This document shows positions 53,706 to 64,000 of a stretch of 64,000 nucleotides of DNA, piece by piece. Source of the DNA: Mermis nigrescens (Eukaryota; Nematoda; Enoplea; Mermithida; Mermithidae); assembly GCA_036768485.1 (NCBI GenBank), contig JAVLUZ010000143.1, positions 5,012,346 through 5,076,345 on the forward strand, read 5' to 3'. The notes beneath the pieces were generated by a model. That model searched no databases. It saw only the letters and a program-made list of their open reading frames with translations, and was not told the DNA's origin. Each line of letters begins with the position of its first letter. The stretch's first letter is position 1. Position numbers and translations under genes: made by a program.

Positions 53706-54375
53706 TAAACCAAGGTTACAAAATGTACTTTTCAAATATTTCACTTGAATCTACGTAACATTTGAATAAGTTCCTTGAATAGGTACAGAACCTCCTTTGT
53801 ATGCTTTTAGTCGCACAAGAAGTGAGGTAGATTAAGGCTATAACGTAAAATAGATCTTAAAGCCAATCTATCGTATTTGCTTTTCCATTCCGTTCCTCAC
53901 GCATTCTCTTGTATGCTTTTGCTGCTTGAGATGATAATGCAAGAAAATTATTGTACTGTACCCACTCGGCTTTATTTTTAGAAACATTCGCAAGAAACCA
54001 GTTTTTTTATTTTAAATTATTTGCATACGCTCAAGTATCAAACGTGTCTGAAGTTTGCGCAGGCCGACCTGGGTGAGGTCGGAGCAAACTTTCGAGTGAT
54101 AGTCTACACAAGTGTACTCAAATTTTCGCGAAAAAATACAAAGTTCAATGCACGCAATAAGAGCAACTTGTGGATAGCTTAGCGAGTCCACTCTTCAAAA
54201 TGAAGAGCAATGTGACGAACGGAAGGATGCCATATGACGCGTACGCACCCTGTTGCGAATTTATCGCAATAAATATTCCGGCTCTCGAAAAAATCGGGAA
54301 AATGCTTTTTTGATAAAAGTTAATATTCGTTGTATTGTCTTGATATCTTTTCGAGGATTAATTTAATAATAGGAA

Positions 54376-54588
54376 TTGAAGGCAGCGCCGCTCCCCGATG
54401 GATGGACTAAGGAGTTTTTGTATTTTAGGCGCCCATGTATTGGTATAAATATAGAGGGCTTCATAGAGGAAGTACCAGTTGTCCCACGAAAAAAACGGAG
54501 ACTGATAACTGGAGAAAAGGAGTTGAATTTCAATATTTCAAGCCACTTTACATCGCGTTCGACTGAAGCCACTGAGACTCTACAATAA
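54376..54588 (+). CDS. Hypothetical 70-residue ORF or terminal exon
   Basis: Reads KAAPLPDGWTKEFLYFRR, then a basic PRKKRR stretch, to a TAA. An acceptor-like sequence (AATAATAG) lies just before it, so it may be the last exon of the gene hinted at 53430-53705. PLPDGWTKE resembles the start of MBD or WW-type domains, but the rest does not follow either. Unassigned. Confidence 0.3.
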   Translation: MKAAPLPDGWTKEFLYFRRPCIGINIEGFIEEVPVVPRKKRRLITGEKELNFNISSHFTSRSTEATETLQ

Positions 54589-54656
54589 CCTACAAAATCC
54601 GCATCCTTGCTAATTTCAGTAATGTTGCAAGACACTCTCCGGTATTCATAAATACT

Positions 54657-54930
54657 TTGAAAAATCTTACGATGGATTTGGAGCAAAAGAATCTGAATAT
54701 ATTCACGATACCTATACAAAGGTCATCTCGTAAGAAATTTTCGTTTTGTGAACGCCTGACTAAGTTGCGATTCCAGCTGTGCCTATTTTTATTCGCTTCT
54801 ATGTTATTCACTATGTTCAATAATTTTAACCTTGGCCTCACCCTACTATGCATGGTTCAAGACACGAAATTAATTTCTACTGCGCTTGGTAATGAAACTG
54901 GAATTGCTCCGTGCCAAGGATGCAACAGAA
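54657..54930 (+). CDS. SLC17-like exon 1 (start, helix 1)
   Basis: Starts at ATG; MDLEQKNLNIFTIPIQRSS, then helix 1 (LCLFLFASMLFTMFNNFNLG). Two GTAATT donors, at 54931 and 54955, both give the right phase (1); I cannot choose. The loop has cysteines (PCQGCNRS). Confidence 0.65.
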
Positions 54931-57900
54931 GTAATTGTATTCCTAAGCAATGTAGTAATTAATGCAATTTAAATTGATTTATCGGTGTTAGTCCGGTAAT
55001 TTGACACCCTTTTGCTTCTCACCAAGTAAATATGTCCCGAATTTGACCTTGATTTTATTCCTGGGGTGATAATCACACCTGGACGTGGGGGGTATGGGGT
55101 TATGCACCCTCCCAGAAACCAAAATACCCCCCAGAATTCAATTTTTGAAATTTTTTATGTTTTTTTTCGCAATTTTTTGATGCCAATGAATAGTGCTCGA
55201 TAAGAAACGTTGAAAAATTGTTTTTTTGCCATACCACCATTTTTAAGGCCATTTTTTGACCTCTGAAAAATCTTGCACCCCCAGAATTTCGGAGCTGCCC
55301 ACGTAGGGTGATAATGGTGACCGATGGCCATTTTTATATATTGCACACTTTTATGAAATGAAACTCAACTTTTAAGGTAATTTTAAATTTTCCAAGGGTT
55401 TGTAACTTTGAATTATGAATTAGCTCTTATTAATACTTCAATTTTGAATGATTATCGGGTCGTTAGAATCAATGATCATTTTTTAAATTTTTCACAATTT
55501 CTAAGAGAGACAGGCGAAATAGATATTCTGGGCAAAGCAGGTCTTTCGGTCCCTGATTTGACATCCGTTCTATTCATAGAATGATCAGCTAAGTTTCCTC
55601 GAAGATTCCAAAAATTCATGCAGTTCTAGAGCATCCCAAATCCAACTTTTCTGAGGCTACTGTGCCTTATTTGCCTATCACGGCAACCAATGATAATTTT
55701 TGCTCATTGTTTGCTCAGATTTAAGTCTGATTAAATTACTCGATTAATTCAAAATATGATTCACTTGTTTCGTACAAAGTTACTTTAAAATTTGCTCTCA
55801 TTCCACAAGAATGTTTAATATAAAAAATGACGATTTCTCACTAGGCAATTCTCTATTGATAGTTCTAGAAATCAAAGTGATGTCAGATTCGGAATCTGAA
55901 AAATTTTTACAAACCCATTTTTTCAAAAATTGTGAAAAATAAAAGACGCGACATTTATTTTTATCATAAAAATCGTGTTGAACTGCGTATCAAAATTTTC
56001 ATGGAATATTTCAATTACCATTCTATTTTTGGGATAAAATTTGCTAATTTTAACATATTGCTCGTTAAATTGTTAAATCATTTATCCTTACAACAACTGT
56101 GTGTTATTTATTTTTTGATTCGGAAGAGTAAAAAGATAAGGAAAAAACATTCGAATCTGAATGTTGTGTATTATTTTACGGCGGTAGTTACTGTACACTT
56201 GAATTGATTTTAAATCATATTTGACATACGAAAACCTCCTTTTACGATTATCTTGCCTGAACTAGCTGCAGTCGGTGCGGTTGATTCCTAACAACAAATA
56301 AAAATTTATAACACCAAAAGACAAGGGAAATATCACTGTTTAATTTTAAATTCAATCCTCATTCTTTAGCAAAGTTAAATTCCAAACACGGCGGGGGCAG
56401 CCGCCCTCCCGTCGTCAAAAAATATTTTGGAGCAATGAAGAATAGTTGTGTCTTTTTAAATGATTTGAGCCATTTTGATAATGATTTTTCAATTTTTTCG
56501 CGCTTCGCGCCGGGTTAGTACTCATTAATGACATTTACTGACTCTCTTGGCGCTCTAAAAAACTTAAATTTACGTCAGAAGAGTAGTTTTTGTACAGAAC
56601 ATAGATTTTTTAGCTCCTAACATGATTTCTCGAGTGTTCCGGCGATTTGTGTCGATTTCTGCATTCATTTTGCGAGTTTTCCTTGAAAAAGCTTTGGAAA
56701 ATTCTAGAATTCATAACTTTTTTGGCATCAGAAATGATTCTGCCTATCAAAAGACAACAAAAAACCGAGTATGTAATAAATAATACATTGGATTCCGAAA
56801 AACTTATATTGCCAACTGATTGATTATTTCTTTGCCTCTTTATCAAAACGCAATTGGATAGAATCATGGTTTTTATAAAACATAAGTTTCTGTTGCGAAA
56901 TTTCGTTTGAAACAATGGCTGTTGTCTAGAACTTTATTTAAAAATGAGTGTCTAGACCATTCTTTGAGAAGAGTTTATGTGCTTATTCCATAAGATTATT
57001 GGTCTGAAAGAAGAGATATTGTTTGCATAAGTCTGTAGATACGAAAAATTTGAATGATTGAATATACTCAGCTCTGACAAATATCGCGAAAATGGATTTA
57101 AAATTTAGTTAAATTTAGGAAAAAATGATTTTGAATTGCTTAACAGTAAAATTTGAAATGTGATTCTCTCCCACTCTTATCTTATCCGTGCGTGTAACAT
57201 TTTGACCTGATTCACAGTTTTCAGCATATCTGACGCTATTAAGTCCACAGGACTAGACGTGCACGTGGGAAGGGGGTTGGGGTCTACACTCTCCAGAATG
57301 GAACAATGGAAAATTTAAGGGGAAAACGAGGCAAACTGAAAGCCAAAAATGAATGAAAATTGAAATTTATTTCAAAGTGCTGTAAATTAGACAGAAACTT
57401 TGTAATGGCGTATTTTTAATGTATTTTAGCGCCACCTGTTGTTGAGATCATTTGGTCCCAAAAAGCTTCATTTTTGGCCCTCAGACCGGCTAATCCCCTC
57501 CAGATCGGTCATGCTGTGCATCTATGCACATGACCTGATACAGCTGCGATTAGAAATAGCAATCGAAAGGCTCAAAAGACTCTATATGCCTAAAATTTTA
57601 TCGTTTAGCGTGAGTCAGATTTGCGGTAGCTTTCTGTGAACTAAAATCGGTTTCTATGCTTTATATTTAAATAATGATCCACATGAAGTGATATTGTCTG
57701 TGGCTTTTCTTATCTTGCATACGAGTATTATGCTAAAGCTAAAAAAAGTTGTTTGTGCCTTTTTTCGTTTAGAATCCATGATTATTTCCAATAGTGTGCT
57801 AAATCAGTCCGAACTATCTACACATACTGATTACAGTAATCATCAACAATACGGTAGCGAAAAACTCAATTGGACATTAGATAATCAATGGATTATTATG

Positions 57901-60900
57901 TCATCAATCAGTTGGGGTCGCTTGATTTCACCAATAGGCGGATTTCTAGTCGACAGGGTTGACAACAGTATGCTGATGGAGGTCAGTTTCCTGTTAGCTG
58001 GTTTGTCCAACGCCGTTTTCCCGCTGGCCAGCACTTACAGTTTTTCGTTGGTCGTTGGCTTACGGACAGTAGTGGGCATGACCGACGCAATTATACAGCC
58101 ATGCTTGAACAGGTTGAATTACAAATGAAATATTTATCACTACGTACTATCGTTGTAACAGGAGGTCTTTTTTTAAAGAAAATGTTGTTTTCTCCTCGAA
58201 AGTTAACGAGTATATATGAATAGTATATATAAAAAGTATATATGAATAGTTCGTTTTTGGCCTTTTTTGCCTGTATTTTCCTTGGAAAAGTTTGCCATTT
58301 GCGATCTGGACTTTCTAGACTCGCAAGTCGCCCCAAATGCATTTCTGGTCTAGGCAACTAAAAAGAAAAGATGGGGGATTTTATGGGAGGATAAGAGATC
58401 CTGGATAAAACGGATAAAAAAACAGTTGGGCACAATGAAGATAAATGTGTATTTTTTATTGATTTTAGCCATTTTTATGATGATTATTCATATTCAGCCG
58501 GCGTTTCGCGGGAGTAGTACTCATTAATGTCCTTCACTGACTTTCTTAGAGCTCTTTTTCACGTCAGAAGAGTAATTTTTGTACAGAACAAAAATTTTGT
58601 GGTTCTAACAATGATTTATCGATCATTTTTTCGTCAGTTTTGCCCTGGTCTTGCACTAATTTAATGCGTTTTCCGTTCAAATCTTTCGAGAATTTTGAAA
58701 AAATTTTGAATTTTTTGCATCTAAAATGATTCTGCTTATCAAAATACGGTAAAAAACCGCTGCTTTAAGCATAATGGACGGATTTTTTGTACTATGTTTT
58801 TACACTCTTAGGACAATTTGAGGTCCCCCTGTCAGATAATCCTGGATCTGCACCACTGTAACAACATACACGCCAAATTTAAATCGCACCAGTAAATGCA
58901 GGTAGTTTTCAGTATTTCAACGCTCTCGCTTTTTAAAAGCTCGCAGCTCTATTAAGTAAGAAAATGTAAGGTTTCTTCAGCTTCTTAGGTCTTTAAAGAC
59001 CAATCACGTAATGCAACAAGCAGTGGCGGATCCAGGATTTTCTGGCGGGGGCAGAACTCCAATTTTTCCCAAAAGTAACAAAAAATGTCCAAAAAAATCC
59101 GTTTATTATGCTTGAAGTTCGTTTTTTTCATCTTTTGATAGACAGAATTATTTGTGATCCGAAATAAAATTGAAATTCTGAGAAATTTCTATGAAAAACT
59201 CGGAAAATTAGTACAAATACTGGCACAAAGCACCCAAAATATACTCGAGAAATCATTGCAGAACTAAAAAATCTTTATTCTGTACATAAACTACTCTGTT
59301 GACGTGAAAATAAAGTTTCTAGAACGGCAAAAAAGTCAGTAAATGTCATTAATAAGTTCTATCTGGCGCAAGCGCCGGAAAAATTCGAAAAATGGAGATA
59401 AAAAATAGCGAAAATCATTTAAAAAAACAAATTTTTCTTATTGCGCCCAACTATTTCTTTAACGACGAGGGGCGGTCGTCCCCCGTCCCCCTCTAAATCC
59501 GCGCCTAACATTCAGGCTTTTCATGCACGACTTTATTAAAATCAGGTTTATCGCCCAATGGTACTCGGAGAAAACTCGAACGAATGCATTTGGTTGGGCG
59601 ACGGCTGGACGACAACTAGGCGCCCTAATCGTTTTTCCAGTTTCCGGTTTTCTGTGCACGCAAACTCAATTGCTTGGAGGTTGGCCAATGGTTTTTTACG
59701 TTAGCGCGCTGGGCTGTTGCAGCTGGACGTTTTGCTTTTTTGTTTTCAAGATATTACGGCTACAAAAAAGGAAAAGTTTTTAAAGCAGTAAGTTTTTGTA
59801 TTTTGCTTACGTGCTTTTGATGAAGTTATAAATCATCATGAGGAAATCAGCGGTATTATTCTCCATTACAGAGCCGAATTCGTTTGATCGAATGATCTGG
59901 TCACTTTTGATGAGCACGGCTGATCTTCCGATGCTGGTAGCCAACACTAACTTTTCGGGGAACCAATGCTTACTTTCTTTACAATTTAAACACAATTTCC
60001 GTAGAATTTAAATTATCAAAATTTTGCAAATTTTTTTAGATAAAAATGTTGCATGGATAAAATATAAATTATTTGTCAATAAAATATCCCTAGGGCCGAT
60101 CATAAAACCTTACTTCAATATTATATCAGTTTTAACGTATGCAGGTAATAAAAAATTTGATGTATTAAAAATCAAATATTAAAATTTTGTATCAAGGGAA
60201 GTCAGTAAAATGAAGCAGCTTTTTAGTTATTTAGAAATTTTGTATACTTTTTCCCCGCAGTCTCCCTTCAGCCTGTCACTTTCACTTGCAAATAGCACAG
60301 TCTTCGAGACAGCTATCAGAATAAGCGGAGCATGCGCAGGCACTTTAGCTGGCCTTCTGAATTTGGAGGAACACAAATTTCAGAGTCAAATATCTCGACA
60401 ACTACTAAGCAAAAATAATGGAATTTTTTAGGGTTTCTTAGTAAGCTATACACACGTGAAGACAAAAATACTCACTTCATGTCAATCAAGTGCAAAAAAT
60501 ATGTCGTCAAAAACAGTGATACGAATGATTTCTCAACGTTCCATCCGAGCTCAACTCTGCTGAAATTTTGTTTAACTTGTTGAAAACTCAGTTCGGCGCA
60601 TTAGGAAAAGCCGTACACTAAATAAATAGCAAAAACATAAACAACAACAAATCCGGCGCGAAGCGCCTTAAATTATTGGGCTTTGTTGTGCAAAAAGCGT
60701 GCTGAAATCTATTCTGGCGGTATTTCAAATATGCCTCAAGGATTTTTCTTTTGGGTAAAATAATATTTAACAAAATTTTAAGCAAACTTAAAATAGACAA
60801 ATGGTAAAAAATTATGAGTAAAAATACTCGTACTTTATGAATTTGAGTGAAATAGTCCTTCCTGAGCTACATGCTTGAACATGCGAGGATTTAACATGAA

Positions 60901-63900
60901 CTGATGCAAGTTAATTTCTACCATTTGGTGAGTAAACTTTTCGAAGAGTTGAGATGGGACGAGCAATGTGGGATATTCGAAGGAGTGGGAATCTAGGAAA
61001 TGTAAGGCATTTGATGAGGTGGAACATTCGAAGATCGAAGAGATGGGATGGGCCTTTCGAAGTGGTGGAGCATAATCTTCTGCAGGGTTAAGTCAGGAAG
61101 TGAACAGGGTATGCGATGAGGTGGGATATTCAATAAATGCGAAAGATTTAAACTATGGGGCACAAATAAAAACTAGTACAGGTCTGTTTTTGTTGTTCCA
61201 TGTATAACTAATTGGGTGCAAGGTCATATTGTAGATGTCAGGAGCACTGTGTTATAGATTTATTTTATCTCGACTTGCTTTCTTAATTTAATACGCTTAT
61301 TTTTTCAATCCTTGTGAATATAGGACTGTTGCTAAAATCGATTCGATTTAGTAATTTATATTTTTAAATGCTATTCACGGATTACCGTGCTTTAAAATAT
61401 TTTTGCGCACAATTTTTATTTTCTTCTGTGCAAAACAATAGCAAATAACCACTGGCGGATTTAGAGGGGTAGAGGCGGCCGCCCCTATGTCGTCAAAAAA
61501 TATCTGGGCGTATTGAAGACTAGATGTGTGTTTTTCATGATTTTAGCCAGTTTTATCATGATTTTTCAAATTTTTCCGGCGCTTCGTGCCGGAATAGTAC
61601 TCATTAATGTCATTTACTCACTCGCTTAGCGCTCTAAAAACTTAGTTTACGTCAGAAAAGTAGTTTTTGTACACAGCAAAGATTTTGTAGTTCCTACAAT
61701 GTTTTTCGAGTGTTTTTTCGACAATTTGTGTCGATTTGAGCATTAATTTTGCGGGTTTTTAATAAAAAAAACTTTGGAAAATTTCAGAATTTTTAACTTT
61801 TTTGCATCAAAGACAGCTAAAAACGGTACTTTGAGCATAATGTATGAATTTTTGAACAATGTTTGACACTTTTAGGAAAATTCTGGGTTCCGCCCTCCCC
61901 CCCCTCTCAGAAAATCCTAGATCCGCCACTGCAAATAAGCACATCGAATTGAAACTAATTTTACAGATTTCAATAAAATGTAAAAATTCTATGCAGATCT
62001 AATATCTGAAATAAATCTATTTAAAACCTAAAATCTTGTGTAAATTATTTTTCAATTAAATTTGAAAGTTTCTTCTATTAATGCTATTTATTTACAGAAG
62101 TACGCGGCTAACGATAAGCTCAAAGTTGCGTCCAAAAGTACCATGGATGAAAGTAGCTATTAGTCCAGTTGCATGGGCTAACTTAATAGCTATTTTGTGT
62201 CATGAAGTTCCAGTTAATGTTCTATTTGGATTTTTGCCTCGCTACATGCGGGATGTTATGAAAGTGAGTGGCTTTTAGAGAATTTATCCGAAGCGTTTCC
62301 TAGTTTGGAAAAGCATTATAATTTTTAAGATGTTACGCATTGATACCATAGACGTAGTGAAAAGCGACAGGATAAGAATCTCTCTTCTTACTTTTAGTCA
62401 AATCTAACTAAACTCTAAAGCAAATGAGCTTGAGGGCAAAAGGTCTATAAAATCGTCTCTTAATATAATATCGTCAAGGTATTATTTTTATAGATTTAAC
62501 GATTTATGCTGGCAACATATTTAGCGAGCAAGCAAAAATAGCTTCATTTTTCGATATTTTTTGCTCTTGGCCTGCATTAACACACCTTTCAAAGCTTATG
62601 ACCTGAATAAGACTCTTCGTATGAAATTTTAAGTTTACATGTTCAGCATTTTTCGCAAATTTTAAATTTATAACAAAAAAATTTTTTAATAAAAAAATAT
62701 TAGGTTTGGGATATTGAAAAATTCGGAAAGACTTGCATGACTGCCAAGAATACTGAGAGCGATTGAGCACTTACGATTATGTAATCGAAATTCCGTTGGA
62801 CGTTTGAATTTTCTGAGGTTGGAACTGTCTTAAAAAATGTTAACGCTATCTAATTAAAATGTTACTTAAAAACAAAGCGTCTAGAAATTCTTATAGCAGA
62901 CATGAATTCGGAATGAAAATTTCGGTACCTACCTATTTCTCCTAATTGCATTTCAGATTTTTCGTGTTTTTTCAAAGTCTGAAAATACAAAGGCAGCGGA
63001 AATCGATGATTCAAATCCGAACAACTCGAGCATTACATGACGTTCTCTGAACACAAAAATAAAATTCTTTTTTAATTTTAGGACTTGCTTAGGTTAAATT
63101 TATGTGGCGTCACTTATAATTATAAACAATATTGAGTTCTATTTCCATGCGGTCTTCTATTGGGCAGTCTTCACAGAATGCCGTGATTTATTTTTTTACG
63201 TTTGTACGATAATTTAATTAATTATTCGTAATTCTCGGAACTTTGTAATTAATTTCATCTTAAATCTATAACATTGATTTGAATAATGTACGTAAAAATA
63301 TATTTTTTATCTGTCAATGTGCAAAAATATCTCATATGATTGAATCACGTTCTCTAAGGATACCTATCTATAATTATTGAAATTTTTGAAAATGGCTTAT
63401 CTTATTGAAGATTTATTTAAAAAAATAAAAGTACCCTATTTTATTTTCGATTTATAAAAGAGTAGTTTTTCAAAAACTTTCATCAGTGTAAGAAGTCAAA
63501 TTCGATATCTATATTGCTCATTATACATTCGATGTGCATTAACTGCTGTAAATCCTTCTCTTATACTTGTCGAGATAATAGGAAGCAAATAAATAATGTG
63601 AAGAAAATCATCTTTACGAAGAGAGACTGCCGAGGAGAAACTCAAGATTGTGTGATTGTGTAATTCAGAGGCAATACTTTATGATGGTATTGCTTTGTAA
63701 GAATAGCTCAAAATTTTAGAATGTTTTCGCTAATTGTGCTCCTTGTAGTCCACGTATAGAATTATACGATAAATGTTTAATCATCTCATTAGTATTTATA
63801 TCTTTCACATTAGTATATTCTTATGTTTTAGGTGAGTATTCAATATAACGCAATGCTTAGTATGTTGCCCGTAGCATGTTTCTTTGGAGCAAAAATCGGA

Positions 63901-64000
63901 GCTTCTCAATTAGATCATTTTGTTAAAAGCCGTTTCGAGCCTGATAAAGTACCCATGACTCGACTGTGCAAAATTTTCAATTCGATTGGTTCACTGGGTT
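54657..64000 (+). CDS. SLC17-family (sialin/VGLUT-like) MFS transporter, partial, with a frameshift in exon 3
   Basis: Five exons are recognised: 54657-54930 (or -54954), 57773-58112, 59546-59787, 62098-62263 and 63832 to the edge. SLC17 proteins are 12-helix organic-anion transporters of lysosomes, vesicles or the plasma membrane, driven by proton or sodium gradients. Visible marks: NLGLTLLCMV in helix 1, NWTLDNQWIIMSS before helix 2, ISWGRLISPIGGFLVDR in the loop-2/3 region, a VGLRTVVG helix, SEKTRTNAFGWATAGRQLGA, GGWPMVFYVSALG, VPWMKVAISPVAWA, LPRYMRDVMKVSIQYNAMLS and KIFNSIGSLG. In most members the helix-2 motif is WGY; here it is WGR. In exon 3 a one-base shift in the T run near 59730-59747 is needed (see findings), so it is either a pseudogene or has a sequence error. 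The C-terminal third lies outside the window. Confidence 0.75.
55075..55306 (+). repeat. R4 repeat copy
   Basis: ATGCCAATGAATAGTGCTCG and TCTTGCACCCCCAGAATT blocks; see 18085-18340. Confidence 0.6.
56385..56800. repeat. hAT-like MITE copy (family of 61450-61931), truncated
   Basis: Shares CCGTCGTCAAAAAATAT, GCGCTTCGCGCC (56500-56511) followed by TAGTACTCATTAATG, and TTTACGTCAGAAGAGTAG with the copies at 58360, 59021 and 61450. The right end is lost. Confidence 0.6.
57250..57515 (+). repeat. R6 repeat copy
   Basis: GACGTGCACGTGGGAAGGGG and TCTCCAGAATGGAACAATGG blocks; see 50385-50660. Confidence 0.55.
57773..58112 (+). CDS. SLC17-like exon 2 (helices 2-4)
   Basis: The acceptor is TTTTTTCGTTTAG and the donor AG|GTTGAA. 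340 nt, entered with two bases and left with two, matching exons 1 and 3. It codes for KLNWTLDNQW, the GGFLVDR motif and TDAIIQPCLN. Confidence 0.8.
58360..58858. repeat. hAT-like MITE copy
   Basis: Right end CCTGGATCTGCACCACTG (58841-58858). Contains GGCGTTTCGCGGG with TAGTACTCATTAATG after it, like the other three copies. Confidence 0.6.
59021..59508. mobile_element. hAT-like MITE copy, reverse orientation
   Basis: Left end CAGTGGCGGATCCAGG at 59021; right end near TAAATCCGCGCCTAA. The hairpin motif is GGCGCAAGCGCC at 59365-59376. It is the same family as 61450-61931, reversed. Confidence 0.65.
59546..59787 (+). CDS. SLC17-like exon 3, with apparent frameshift
   Basis: The acceptor is TTAAAATCAG; one base completes arginine, then FIAQWYSEKTRTNAFGW, GALIVFPVSGFLC and GGWPMVFYVSALGCCSWTFC. 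The donor GTAAGT at 59788 is excellent, but in this frame a TAA stands at 59781 and the phase does not suit exon 4. Read one base back after the T run at 59730-59747, the sequence becomes QDITATKKEKFLK, a normal SLC17 loop, and ends in the phase that exon 4 needs. Confidence 0.7.
59788..62097 (+). other. SLC17-like intron 3
   Basis: Contains an exact GGCGCGAAGCGCC at 60655-60667, a purine-rich stretch at about 60948-61135 with GGTGGGATATTCGAAG-like words repeated, and the hAT-like MITE 61450-61931. The open reading piece 60261-60431 is not needed by the gene. Confidence 0.55.
61450..61931. mobile_element. hAT-like MITE, 482 bp, with 8-bp target duplication
   Basis: The left end CACTGGCGGATTTAGAGG and right end CCTAGATCCGCCACTG are inverted. 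CAAATAAC and CAAATAAG lie outside, seven of eight identical. The hairpin motif GGCGCTTCGTGCC is at 61578-61590. It is the best-preserved copy of its family in the window. Confidence 0.75.
62098..62263 (+). CDS. SLC17-like exon 4
   Basis: The acceptor is TTATTTACAG and the donor GTGAGT. Entered with one base, left at phase 0. It codes for KVPWMKVAISPVAWANLIAI and VLFGFLPRYMRDVMK, the loop after helix 6 and helix 7. Confidence 0.8.
62957..63040 (+). other. Possible alternative last exon
   Basis: After AATTGCATTTCAG an open piece reads IFRVFSKSENTKAAEIDDSN to a TGA, phase 0, which would fit the end of exon 4. The VF.S.E pattern is like the C-terminus of SLC17 proteins (V.F.SGE), yet it lies before the exon at 63832. 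Weak. Confidence 0.25.
63041..63831 (+). other. End of SLC17-like intron 4
   Basis: AT-rich, nothing recognised. Confidence 0.5.
63832..64000 (+). CDS. SLC17-like exon 5, cut by the window edge
   Basis: The acceptor is TTATGTTTTAG. It codes for VSIQYNAMLSMLPVACFFGA and then KIFNSIGSLG: helix 8 with the loop leading into helix 9 in this family. It joins exon 4 at phase 0. Confidence 0.78.
   Translation, partial: MSIQYNAMLSMLPVACFFGAKIGASQLDHFVKSRFEPDKVPMTRLCKIFNSIGSLG

Larger units (their letters stand above)
54931..57772 (+). other. SLC17-like intron 1
   Basis: Holds an R4 copy (55075-55306), a hAT-like MITE (about 56385-56800) and an R6 copy (57250-57515). The rest is AT-rich. Confidence 0.55.

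Noticed and set aside
60261..60431. Open piece after a strong acceptor (TTTTTCCCCGCAG), considered as an exon of the transporter
   Set aside because: Its sequence does not match the missing loop, it ends in a stop before a donor, and exon 3 (with its one-base shift) joins exon 4 directly in phase.

Overview
The window comes from an intron-rich, AT-rich animal genome crowded with transposons. The evidence is two metazoan gene families split by GT-AG introns (the LIM protein Testin and an SLC17-type transporter), a vertebrate/invertebrate-style LINE, a Ty3/gypsy element and many hAT-, Harbinger- and mariner-like small elements. An arthropod is my guess; the sequence does not settle it. I saw no rRNA, tRNA, CRISPR or bacterial-type operon.

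Layout. 1-4850: two head-to-tail copies of one LINE on the minus strand, the second broken by a 643-bp terminal-inverted-repeat element. 5469-6099: a hAT-like element. 7229-25305 (+): a complete Testin gene in eight coding exons whose phases all agree (1266 nt, 421 codons plus stop); its introns are filled with a few recurring repeat families, some nested in one another. 26700-27950: two small inverted-repeat elements. 28015-42387: one complete, young Ty3/gypsy LTR retrotransposon (14.4 kb, 1058/1056-bp LTRs, 4-bp target duplication CTTG). 42388-53400: non-coding sequence with MITEs, tandem repeats and a 1447-bp hAT-like element with a perfect 8-bp target duplication. 53430-54590: weak exon-like pieces. 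54657 to the right edge (+): five recognisable exons of an SLC17-family transporter that continues past the window, with hAT-like MITEs in its introns and an apparent one-base frameshift in exon 3.

The most unusual part is the LTR element. Its gag-pol is a single 2272-residue frame with zinc knuckle, protease, RT/RNase H and a D-58-D-35-E integrase. In the place where an envelope gene would sit there is instead a second, very long coding region. Its front carries all the signature residues of a DEDDy 3'-5' exonuclease (RNase D/WRN-exonuclease type: D-S-E, a mid D, and Y-x3-D). This is followed by a proline/glutamine-rich stretch, an unrecognised globular region of about 300 residues, and a basic glutamine-rich tail. 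A good 3' splice site stands five bases before its ATG, so it may be made from a spliced RNA as envelope genes are. The exonuclease is split by a +1 frame change and the tail by an in-frame TGA.

A second pattern runs across unrelated repeat families. The sequence GGCGCGAAGCGCC (or its complement) recurs at more than ten places, usually beside an AAAATTT run. It contains GCGAAGC, known as an exceptionally stable DNA mini-hairpin.
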